A stretch of DNA of 64,000 nucleotides. Source: Oleiagrimonas soli (GTDB lineage: Bacteria; Pseudomonadota; Gammaproteobacteria; Xanthomonadales; Rhodanobacteraceae). Position numbers and translations under genes: made by a program. Under the pieces are notes generated by a model. It was given only the letters and a program-made list of their open reading frames with translations, was not told where the DNA came from and did no database searches. Location: NCBI RefSeq assembly GCF_000761445.1, contig NZ_KN196470.1:2678454-2742453 (forward strand), written 5' to 3'. Position 1 is the first letter of the stretch; every line of letters starts with the position of its first letter. This document shows positions 1 through 7,216 of the stretch, piece after piece.

Positions 1-1458
1 GCGGCCCAGATCGAAGGTCTTCTTGAAGCTCAGCGCGTCCACCAGTTTCTGCAACCAGGCCGTCAGCGCGTCCTGATTGTCCGGCGCCCAGTACTTGTCG
101 AAGATGGTCGGCTTGTAGTCCAGGCCGTGATAGCGGCGCGTCATCACGTCGGAATTGCCCTGCGGCTCGCGCTGGATGAACTCGGGCACGCCGTTCGGGC
201 TGCCCTTGCCGGCCTGCCGCTGCGCAGCCTTGCCGTGACCGGGCTGCGGCGGATTCTTGCTGAAACGGTCGGACTGCTGCGCCCATGACGCGTCCGGACG
301 CGGCGCGGCCACGGTGCTCGGCCGCGCGGGCGCGACCGAAGTGGCCTGCGCGGGAGCGACCTCGCTGACCGCGGCGCGCACCGGCGGCGCCGTCTCGATC
401 TGCGGCTGCGGTTGCAGTGCGGACGGCGGCACGTCGATCTTCGGCGTCTGTGCGGCGTTCATGTCGATGTGCACGTCGGGGGCCTGCACCGGCGCCGCCG
501 GCATCGCCTCGGGCGGCGTTTCCGGTGTGGGCGCGGCGACCACGGTCTGCGGCGTCTGCTGCACCACGGTGGTGGTCTCGACCTGAATCTTCTGCGCGGG
601 CGCGGATTCGAGCTGCTGGCGCGGCAGCACTTTGCCGACGTCGATCTGCGGCTGCGGCTGCGGTTCGGCCGCCGGCGGCGCCTGCACCGGCTGCACCGCG
701 ACCGGTGCGACCTGATCGCTCTGCACCTCCAGTTTCGGCGCGCCCTGGACCGGCTTGGCCTGCGCGATCTGGATCGGCTGATCCATGACCGACGGCGACG
801 GCACCGACGTCTGCGACTGCAGGGTCACTTTCGGCGGCGGCAGCGCCATCTTCGACGGCTCCATCACCACCTTCTGCGGCGGCGGCACCGCAATTGCCGG
901 CGCTTCCGGCTTCGGCGGCGACGCTGGCGGCTTCGGCACCGGCTGCACCTGCGGCAGCGGCTGCGGCTTCTCGTCGATGCTCGGTGGGGTCTGCGCGATC
1001 TGCACGTCGACCTTCGGTCGCGACGGTGCCGGCACCGCGATCGGCGCCAGGTCCGGCGCGCGCGACGGCGCGCTCGGCTTGCGGTGCGCGACACGCGGCT
1101 TCACCGGCGTCTGCCGGCGCACCGGCACGGCCGGCGGCGGCGGTGGAGGCGGCGGCGTGGCGTCGATGAAGCGCACCTGGATCGCGTTGTCCTGGCCTTC
1201 CGGCTCCGGCGGGTTATAGTGCGGCGGACGCACCAGCAGCATCGCCGCCGCGAACACCAGGTGCACGATGATCGACAGCGTCCAGGCTGTGACGCTGAGC
1301 CCGTACTGCCGCGGCGGCTTGCGCCAGCGCATCTGGTGCAGCATCAGCCGCGTGGTGCGATTGAAGCTGCCCTGCCCGGTCGAGATCGAACGCCGCGAAT
1401 GCACCGTCCAGCGGTGATGCTCCGCAATCGGCGTATGCACGTAGCCCAGCCACTTCAT
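1..1458 (-). CDS. Proline-rich single-pass membrane protein, TonB-like layout (C-terminus cut by window edge)
   Basis: The frame is open from the ATG at 1458 to the window edge (486 codons), so the C-terminus is missing. A GGGAG box lies about 10 nt upstream of the start. A basic N-terminus of about 50 residues precedes one hydrophobic segment (about residues 57-76). A very long Pro/Gln/Val-rich stretch follows, with a PPPPPPPP run near residue 105 and recurring motifs such as PKVDVQIA, PQIDVGKV and PKIDVPP. The last visible part is less repetitive and looks folded (FDKYWAPDNQD). A short cytoplasmic N-terminus, one anchor and a stiff periplasmic Pro-rich arm is the layout of TonB/TolA-type energy transducers. 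Without the C-terminal domain a TonB role is inference; xanthomonads carry similar 'transmembrane repetitive' proteins of unknown role. Confidence 0.75.
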   Translation of the reverse strand, partial: MKWLGYVHTPIAEHHRWTVHSRRSISTGQGSFNRTTRLMLHQMRWRKPPRQYGLSVTAWTLSIIVHLVFAAAMLLVRPPHYNPPEPEGQDNAIQVRFIDATPPPPPPPPAVPVRRQTPVKPRVAHRKPSAPSRAPDLAPIAVPAPSRPKVDVQIAQTPPSIDEKPQPLPQVQPVPKPPASPPKPEAPAIAVPPPQKVVMEPSKMALPPPKVTLQSQTSVPSPSVMDQPIQIAQAKPVQGAPKLEVQSDQVAPVAVQPVQAPPAAEPQPQPQIDVGKVLPRQQLESAPAQKIQVETTTVVQQTPQTVVAAPTPETPPEAMPAAPVQAPDVHIDMNAAQTPKIDVPPSALQPQPQIETAPPVRAAVSEVAPAQATSVAPARPSTVAAPRPDASWAQQSDRFSKNPPQPGHGKAAQRQAGKGSPNGVPEFIQREPQGNSDVMTRRYHGLDYKPTIFDKYWAPDNQDALTAWLQKLVDALSFKKTFDLGR

Positions 1459-1651
1459 GCGCGCGCGCCGCTCCCTGCGGAGACCCGCACAAGCGCCAAC
1501 GCACATTGCATGTTCTTGCCTGACATCATCGTTCCGAAGGTTTCCGGTGCGTGCCGGCGTGACGATTTCCGACGGTGCGTGTCACCTTAGCAGCGGCCGG
1601 GTTTGCGCGGCAGTACCTGGCTGCGGCTGCGCCCCGCGCGGCGGAGCGCAG

Positions 1652-1687
1652 CCGTAAAACAGCGCGGCCGGACAAGGCCGGCCGCGC
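1652..1687 (-). terminator. Probable rho-independent terminator of the glycine-zipper gene
   Basis: A perfect 10-bp stem (1662-1671 with 1678-1687, core GCGCGGCCGG) has a 6-nt loop. On the minus strand it is followed by TGTTTTAC. It lies about 60 nt after the stop of the gene at 1744-2295. Confidence 0.55.
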
Positions 1688-1743
1688 CAGTGGCATGCAT
1701 TTCGAGTGCGCGCGGTACCCGTAGTTCCCGCACCTTCGCGCGC

Positions 1744-2295
1744 TTACTCCGCGGGACGCACGCTGTCGTCCACGCGCACGCGCAGACGGCGGCCCGGATC
1801 GTGATCCATGCGGGTGCGATAGACGTCGCCGCGATAGCGGTAGGTGACGTCGTAACCGATCACGCGATCGCCCGCGTAGACCGACCGGGTACGGCAGCGT
1901 TCGGCATAGGCGGTGCGCACGTCCTCGCGACCGCTGCCGGCCGTGGCGCGGTTGCCGATGGCGCCGCCAACCACCGCGCCGGCCACGGTCGCGGCCCGGC
2001 GGCCGTCGCCCTTGCCGATGGTGTTGCCCAGCACGCCGCCGATGACGGCGCCGAGCAGCGTGCCCGCCGCCTGATGGCCGTTGTCGCGATAGACCTCCTG
2101 ACCGACCGGCACGTCGCGGCAGACCTGCTGCGGACGGTAGGCGCTCCGATACAGCGGCTGCACGGACATCACGCGGGCGTAGTCGATGTAGGTCTCGCCG
2201 CCGTAGCCGTGACGCGCCCAGGGCGGGTCGGCCAGCGCGGCCGTGCTGGTGGCGATGGTGGCAACGAGCGTCAGGGTGGTAACGAGACGTTTCAT
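1744..2295 (-). CDS. Glycine-zipper 2TM-domain envelope protein
   Basis: A 183-residue exported protein. The N-terminus MKRLVTTLTLVATIATSTAALA is a typical Sec signal peptide ending near residue 22. The centre (about residues 75-118) holds two Gly-rich hydrophobic stretches, GTLLGAVIGGVLGNTIG and AGAVVGGAIGN, separated by a KGDGRR turn. This is the glycine-zipper 2TM pattern related to the rickettsial 17-kDa antigen. The C-terminal part is polar, with YRYRGDVYRTRMDHDPG. The family is associated with the outer membrane and periplasm but has no established biochemical role. It stands alone, with its own terminator downstream. Confidence 0.85.
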   Translation of the reverse strand: MKRLVTTLTLVATIATSTAALADPPWARHGYGGETYIDYARVMSVQPLYRSAYRPQQVCRDVPVGQEVYRDNGHQAAGTLLGAVIGGVLGNTIGKGDGRRAATVAGAVVGGAIGNRATAGSGREDVRTAYAERCRTRSVYAGDRVIGYDVTYRYRGDVYRTRMDHDPGRRLRVRVDDSVRPAE

Positions 2296-2834
2296 GGCAC
2301 GACTCCTCTATCGGTTGTGCGACTCGCATTCTCCGTACCCGCTTTGAATTGCCTCTTAACTGCGAAATCGGCCCTGTCAACGCGTGGCGGACTCGCGCGT
2401 TGCGCAGGGCAGCTTGACCTCGGCCGGCAAAAGGACAAGGCTTGTCTTCCCCGCCATGACCGCCCGCCCAGCGCACCGCGCTCCGGCGGCCAGCGTTCCC
2501 GAGCGGACGACCATGACGGCCTCCAGGGATGCCCTGACGCGTCCCAGTGCAGGTGTCATGATGCCCAGAAGATTCACAGCACATCCGTGGCGCGGCGCAG
2601 ACAGCGTGTCTGAGCCGGTTTCGGACGGCGCGCTGCCGATCTTCTGGGTCTTCCGCGCTGATCGGCAGTTCGAGCGCCCGGACCGGTCGCTGCATGCCCG
2701 GCGTGCACGCCCCCGGTCCCGACGAGCCGTTCGCTCGACTTCACCGATGCGTTCGCGACCCGCATCCGCAACCACCCGCGACACCTGCATCGGCACGCAC
2801 CAGGACACCCACCACCCCTCACGGGAGGCAGGTC
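2296..2834. other. Gene-free interval of 539 bases
   Basis: This lies between the divergent glycine-zipper gene and the EF-G paralogue. Open frames exist on both strands (2377-2808 minus, 2384 onward plus), but their products are Arg/Ala/Ser-rich, show no domain or signal sequence, and overlap each other. The part just upstream of the minus-strand gene (2320-2390) is the least GC-rich and probably carries its promoter. No RNA gene was recognised. Confidence 0.5.
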
Positions 2835-4886
2835 ATGTCCCACCACCAAGCACCCATCCGCAACCTCGCCCTGGCCGGCCACGCCGGCGCCGGCAAGACC
2901 ACCCTTTTGGAAGCCCTGCTGCATGCCGGCGCAGCCCTTTCCTCGGCAGGCACGATCGAGCGCGGCGACACCGTGTCCGATCACGATCCGCTCGAACGCG
3001 AGCACCAACATTCCATCGATACCGCCATCGCCAGCCTTGAACACGATGGCTGCCGCATCCAGCTGATCGACACTCCCGGCTACGCCGATTTCCGTGGCCC
3101 CACGCTGTCGGCCATGAACGCGGTCGAGACCATGGCCGTGGTCGTCAACGCCGCCGCCGGCATCGAGCACGGCACCCAGCGTCTGATGCACTACGCCGGC
3201 CAGCGCAGGCTGGCGCGTCTGCTCGTCGTCAACGGCATCGACCGCGTCGACGGCGCGACGCTGGCGGCGCTGGTGGACGAACTGCGCGAGCGCTTCGGCC
3301 CCGAATGCCTGCCGGTCAACCTGCCGGCGAACGGCGCTACCGAGGTGCTGGACTGCTTCTTCCACGACACCGGCAACACCGACTTTTCCTCGCTGGCCGA
3401 GGCGCATCGGCAGATGATCGACCAGGTCGTGGAAATCAACGAGAAGGTGATGGAGCACTACCTCGACGCCGGCGAAGACGACCTGAGCCGCGAGGAACTG
3501 CACGATGCCTTCGAGCAATGCCTGCGCGAAGCGCACCTGGTGCCGATCTGCTTCGTCTCCGCGCGCACTGGCGCCGGCGTGCGGGAACTGCTCGACCTGA
3601 CCGTGCGTCTGCTGCCCAGCCCCGCCGAGAGCAATCCGCCGCCGTTCATGCGCGACGAAGACGGTCGCAGCGAGCCGGTGCTGACCGTGGCCGATCCCGA
3701 ACGCCACGTGCTGGCCGACGTGTTCAAGATCGTCAACGATCCCTTCGTCGGCAAGCTCAGCGTGTTCCGCGTGCATCAGGGCACGGTGCGCAAGGATTCG
3801 CAGTTGTTCGTCGACGACGGCCGCAAGCCGTTCAAGGTCGGCCATCTGTTCCGCCTGCAAGGCAAGGAACACATCGAGATCGACGAAGCCGGCCCGGGCG
3901 AGATCGCCGCCGTGGCCAAGGTCGACGCGATCCATTTCGACGCCGTGCTGCACGACGCCCAGGCCGATCAGCACATCCACCTGGCGCCGCTGGATTTCCC
4001 TCAGCCGATGTTCGCGCTGGCGCTGGAACCGGCGCGCAAGGGTCAGGAGCAGAAGCTGTCGCAGGCCCTGCAGCGGCTGTGCGAGGAAGACCCCTGCCTG
4101 CAGGTCGAGCATCACAAGGAACTCAACGAAACCGTGCTGCGCGGCCTCGGCGACCTGCACCTGAAGGTCGCGCTGGAACGGATGAAGCAGCGCTACGGCG
4201 TCGACGTGAAAACGCATGCGCCGCGCATCGCCTACCGCGAGACGATCCAGGGTCCGGCCGAAGGCCATCACCGCCACAAGAAGCAGACCGGCGGCGCCGG
4301 ACAATTCGGCGAGGTGCTGCTGCGCGTCGAACCGCTGCCGCGCGGCGCGGGTTTCGCGTTCGTCGACCAGGTCAAGGGCGGCACCATTCCCGGCCAGTAC
4401 CTGCCGGCCGTGGAGAAAGGCGTGCTGCAGGCGATGGAAAGTGGCGCGACCGCCGGCTATCCGATACAGGACGTGCGCGTGACCGTGCTCGACGGCAAGC
4501 ACCACCCGGTCGATTCCAAGGAGATCGCCTTCGTCACCGCCGGACGCAAGGCCTTCCTCGACGCCGTGAGCAAGGCCGGGCCGCTGGTGCTCGAACCGAT
4601 CGTCAACCTGGACGTGTCGATTCCCGAGGCCAGCGTCGGCGACGTCACCGGCAGCCTGGCCTCGCGCAGGGCGCGCATCCTCGGCACCGACGCGTTGCGC
4701 AGCGGCGAGCTGGTCATCAAGGCGCAGGTTCCGCTGGCCGAACTGACCGACTACCAGACCGAACTGAAATCGATGACCGGCGGCCAAGGCCGCTACGCGA
4801 TGGAGATGAGCCACTACGAAGCCGTTCCGGCACCCGTGCAGAAGCGGCTCAGCGACGCCTGGCGGCCGCACGCGGAGGCCGTTTGA
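2835..4886 (+). CDS. EF-G-like translational GTPase (EF-G paralogue)
   Basis: 683 residues with EF-G architecture: a GTPase domain (about 1-270), then domains II-V. The P-loop GHAGAGKT is at 15-22 and the G3 motif DTPGY starts at Asp79. The G4 position that normally reads NKxD reads NGID at 133-136, so the lysine that packs on guanine is replaced by glycine. Domain IV/V stretches such as GGAGQFGEV and GSLASRRARI are well kept. The start at 2835 is chosen for the GGGAGG box 7 nt upstream and because the fold begins at once; the frame is open further upstream without support. Housekeeping EF-G normally sits in the str operon, and no ribosomal genes are near, so this is probably a paralogue with a specialised or stress role. 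Substrate unknown. Confidence 0.85.
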   Translation: MSHHQAPIRNLALAGHAGAGKTTLLEALLHAGAALSSAGTIERGDTVSDHDPLEREHQHSIDTAIASLEHDGCRIQLIDTPGYADFRGPTLSAMNAVETMAVVVNAAAGIEHGTQRLMHYAGQRRLARLLVVNGIDRVDGATLAALVDELRERFGPECLPVNLPANGATEVLDCFFHDTGNTDFSSLAEAHRQMIDQVVEINEKVMEHYLDAGEDDLSREELHDAFEQCLREAHLVPICFVSARTGAGVRELLDLTVRLLPSPAESNPPPFMRDEDGRSEPVLTVADPERHVLADVFKIVNDPFVGKLSVFRVHQGTVRKDSQLFVDDGRKPFKVGHLFRLQGKEHIEIDEAGPGEIAAVAKVDAIHFDAVLHDAQADQHIHLAPLDFPQPMFALALEPARKGQEQKLSQALQRLCEEDPCLQVEHHKELNETVLRGLGDLHLKVALERMKQRYGVDVKTHAPRIAYRETIQGPAEGHHRHKKQTGGAGQFGEVLLRVEPLPRGAGFAFVDQVKGGTIPGQYLPAVEKGVLQAMESGATAGYPIQDVRVTVLDGKHHPVDSKEIAFVTAGRKAFLDAVSKAGPLVLEPIVNLDVSIPEASVGDVTGSLASRRARILGTDALRSGELVIKAQVPLAELTDYQTELKSMTGGQGRYAMEMSHYEAVPAPVQKRLSDAWRPHAEAV

Positions 4887-4978
4887 GTACCGCGCCATAC
4901 GCATCGTTGGCGCAGCTACAGCCGCGCCGCGCTACGGTGGGAACCCATCCGACAGCTACACGCAAGGAGGTATGAATC

Positions 4979-5293
4979 ATGCGCAAGCATCTTTCCCTGA
5001 TCGCTCTGACCCTGTTCACGGCCATGTCGCTGGCGCTTGCCGCGCAGGCAAGCGCACCCGCGGCATCCGGACCGGGCATGCAGGCCGGCAAGAACATGAT
5101 GGACAAAACGCCGATGATGGGTGAACACACCATGCCCGGTACCGTGACGTCGGTCGATCACAAGACCGGCATCGTCAAAGTGACCTCCCTGGGCATGCCT
5201 CTGGTCGTGCATTTCCCGCCGCCGTCCATCGCGCAACTCAAGGCAGGCGATCGCATCGACCTGCATCTGGGCTACCGCGTCACCGGCCACTGA
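4979..5293 (+). CDS. Small exported Met-rich protein, function unknown
   Basis: 104 residues with a clear signal peptide (cleavage near ALAAQA, residue 24). A Met-rich segment follows, with Met at 34, 40, 41, 46, 47 and 52. The last 50 residues look like a small beta-barrel (TVTSVDHKTGIVKV, then AGDRIDLHLGYRV). The start at 4979 has AAGGAGG at 4964-4970; an ATG at 4972 is out of frame. Met-rich periplasmic peptides often bind copper(I) or silver, and the rear half recalls small OB-type folds, but no family is recognised, so metal binding is only a suggestion. It is followed by a strong hairpin and appears monocistronic. Confidence 0.75.
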   Translation: MRKHLSLIALTLFTAMSLALAAQASAPAASGPGMQAGKNMMDKTPMMGEHTMPGTVTSVDHKTGIVKVTSLGMPLVVHFPPPSIAQLKAGDRIDLHLGYRVTGH

Positions 5294-5314
5294 CGCTCGA
5301 CCATGCACCCCATC

Positions 5315-5342
5315 CGGACCGGAACGTCCGCGTTCCGGTCCG
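5315..5342 (+). terminator. Hairpin after the Met-rich protein gene
   Basis: A perfect 12-bp stem (5315-5326 with 5331-5342, CGGACCGGAACG) closes a 4-nt loop 21 nt after the stop codon. The tail (TTGTCGTC) is only weakly U-rich, so termination is likely but not certain. Confidence 0.6.
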
Positions 5343-5570
5343 TTGTCGTCAGGAACAGGCGCGTGCAAGCGCCCATCTGGATGATGGACGATCGACGAAC
5401 AGAGGCGGAAGCCCCTCACCCGTCGGCGTCGCGCTGGTCGGCCTTGCGGCCATCACCGCATCATCGATCTCTGGCGATCCACGCACTTCGCGCATGCGTA
5501 CAGCACCGATCCGGAACATCTCCGGAGGGGCATCTCGATCCGGGCGAGGAAACGGAACCGGCCTCGGTGC

Positions 5571-6068
5571 TCAGGCGGGGTAATCGATACTCAACACTTC
5601 GATGGTGCGATCGCCCGCCGGGCGTTTCCACACCACTTCATCGCCGACTTTCGCACCCAGCAACGCCTTGGCCAGCGGTGACACGTAGCTGACCAGGTAG
5701 CGATCCGCACCGGCTTCGTCCTCGCCGACGATGCGGTAGGTGTGTTCGCCTTCGTCGTCGGCCACGCGCACGCTCGCGCCGAACGCCACGCGGTCGCGCG
5801 GCTGGCCGTCCAGATCGACCACGCGCGCACTGCCCACCCGCGACTCCAGCCAACGGAGGTCGCGTTCGAGCGCCTTCAGCTCCGCCTTGGCCTCCATGTC
5901 ATCGCCTTCGGCCGCCAGCGCTTGCTTGCGCGCCTGCGCCTCGTCCAGGCCTGCGCGCAACTGCGCCAGTCCGGAGGGCGTGACGTAATTGGGATGCGGA
6001 CTGATCGGCCGTTCCGGCAATTCGCTGCCGGCCGGCGTATCGGATTCCTTGACGAATGCTCGGCTCAT
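5571..6068 (-). CDS. greB: Transcript cleavage factor GreB
   Basis: 165 residues, the usual length for GreA/GreB. The N-terminal half is the helical coiled-coil finger that enters the RNA polymerase secondary channel (YVTPSGLAQLRAGLDEA through ALERDLRWLESR). The C-terminal half is the FKBP-like domain, with the family stretch SPLAKALLGAKVGDEVVW and PAGDRTIEVLSIDY. The extended N-terminus and this motif spacing favour GreB over GreA. It rescues backtracked RNA polymerase by stimulating cleavage of the nascent RNA 3' end. The SET-domain gene lies 55 nt upstream on the same strand and the two may be co-transcribed. Confidence 0.9.
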   Translation of the reverse strand: MSRAFVKESDTPAGSELPERPISPHPNYVTPSGLAQLRAGLDEAQARKQALAAEGDDMEAKAELKALERDLRWLESRVGSARVVDLDGQPRDRVAFGASVRVADDEGEHTYRIVGEDEAGADRYLVSYVSPLAKALLGAKVGDEVVWKRPAGDRTIEVLSIDYPA

Positions 6069-6123
6069 GCTCCCGAACTGGGTGCGTGCACGCGCCGATT
6101 CAAGCCATGGCGCGACCGTTCGT

Positions 6124-6591
6124 TCAGCGCTTGGGCTGCAGCAGGGTGCCCGTGCAGTTGGACGCGCCGCAGCGGCAGGCCCACAGCTTCTTCATCTTCG
6201 CCGTGTGCGGCACTTCGAGCACGATGCCGTAGTTGTAGGTCAGTTCCTCGCCCGGCGCGATGTCGCGCAGCGCTTCGATCAGCACCTTGTCGTGCTTCGG
6301 ATTGCCGTCCGCGGCTTCCTCGATGGTCGCCTCGCAGTTCGGGTCGCAGCTGTGGTTGATCCAGCGCGCGTTGTTGCCGTCGAAGTTGGCGTCGAGGATG
6401 TACTTGTCGTTCAGCGTGAACAGGAACGTGTGGCCGGTGTCGGCACCGTCGCCGTACTGACGATCGGCCTGGGCGTGCGTGATCAGGCGACCCTTGTACT
6501 GGATGACGGTCTCGCCCTTGGCGATGGGGGCGGTGGCGAACACGCCATTGCCGTGGATCGGCGAACGGCGGGCGGCGATGCGTCGTGGCAT
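6124..6591 (-). CDS. SET-domain protein lysine methyltransferase
   Basis: 155 residues, essentially one SET domain plus post-SET cysteines. Visible motifs are SPIHGNGVFA near the N-terminus, the pseudoknot motif WINHSCDPNC (Asn79-His80-Ser81-Cys82), GEELTYNYG, and the post-SET cluster CRCGASNCTG that would bind zinc with Cys82. These residues bind S-adenosylmethionine and form the lysine channel. The ATG at 6591 is preferred because it yields the usual MPRR start just before the domain; in-frame starts up to 6669 are possible. In bacteria such proteins methylate proteins other than histones. The target is unknown; adjacency to greB hints at transcription or nucleoid proteins, which is inference. 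Confidence 0.88.
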   Translation of the reverse strand: MPRRIAARRSPIHGNGVFATAPIAKGETVIQYKGRLITHAQADRQYGDGADTGHTFLFTLNDKYILDANFDGNNARWINHSCDPNCEATIEEAADGNPKHDKVLIEALRDIAPGEELTYNYGIVLEVPHTAKMKKLWACRCGASNCTGTLLQPKR

Positions 6592-6721
6592 GGAGAGGTC
6601 TTCGCGCAAAAGGAGCATCATGCCCTGCGCACGAACGATTGCAAGGCCGCGATGTCGCAAGGGTGGCATCCGCGCCGGCGGGCGTTAGAATCGAAATTCG
6701 AACATTCGTTTGGAGGCTGGC

Positions 6722-7186
6722 ATGAAACGCGTTCTGAGCGTGGCAACCCTGATCGTCGCGATCGTCGCCCTGAGCGCCTGCGGACCCACGCGCAAGAGCG
6801 TGTTTCCTCCGCTGGTCAGCATCCAGCAGCTGCACGTCGGCGCCGACGGCCAGTGGCGCATGCAATTGCGCATCCAGAACAACAGCTACGACGGCGTGAA
6901 GTTCCGCGCGGTGAATCTGGACATGAAGCTGCACGGCGCCGACGCGGGCCGCATCGACCAGGCCATCGATCTCGACATTCCGGCGCTGTCGGTCGACGTC
7001 GCCGACGTACGCATCACGCCCTCGCCGACCGCGGCCAGGCTGCTCGCCGGCAACGCCGTCCGCTACCAACTCGAGGGCACCGCGACCGGCACGCCGGAGC
7101 AGGACAAGAAGCCCCGCACGTTTAAGGTGAAGAGCGGCGACACCTGGCTGTCGCCGGTACCGGGCATCGCCAACACCTGGCGCTAA
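6722..7186 (+). CDS. LEA type 2-like lipoprotein
   Basis: 154 residues. The N-terminus MKRVLSVATLIVAIVALSACG is a lipoprotein signal with lipobox LSAC, so the mature protein should be acylated and periplasm-facing. The rest resembles the LEA14/WHy beta-sandwich (IQQLHVGADGQWRMQLRIQ, then YDGVKFRAVNLDMKL). That domain occurs in bacterial envelope proteins of unclear function. The start at 6722 has GGAGG at 6712-6716; a second ATG four codons upstream is too close to that box. It is divergent from the SET gene and 30 nt ahead of the acyl-CoA dehydrogenase gene. Confidence 0.8.
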   Translation: MKRVLSVATLIVAIVALSACGPTRKSVFPPLVSIQQLHVGADGQWRMQLRIQNNSYDGVKFRAVNLDMKLHGADAGRIDQAIDLDIPALSVDVADVRITPSPTAARLLAGNAVRYQLEGTATGTPEQDKKPRTFKVKSGDTWLSPVPGIANTWR

Positions 7187-7216
7187 ACCACGCGCGCCGC
7201 ACCACCAGGATTCGAT

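Noticed and set aside
412-1590. 392-codon plus-strand frame over the Pro-rich protein gene
   Set aside because: The product is an Arg/His/Leu-rich mirror of the Pro-rich minus-strand gene, which has a signal-anchor and a ribosome-binding site.
2377-2808. Open frames on both strands in the 2.3-2.8 kb gap
   Set aside because: They overlap each other, are Arg/Ser/Ala-rich and show no domain, signal peptide or convincing ribosome-binding site.
2574-4904. 776-codon open frame antisense to the EF-G paralogue
   Set aside because: It mirrors the codon phase of a GC-rich gene; the product is Gln/His/Leu-rich, has no domain, and the sense strand gives a clear EF-G fold.
5303-5692. Plus-strand frame of 129 codons after the Met-rich gene
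   Set aside because: It begins in a hairpin, runs into greB antisense, and has no recognisable composition or domain.
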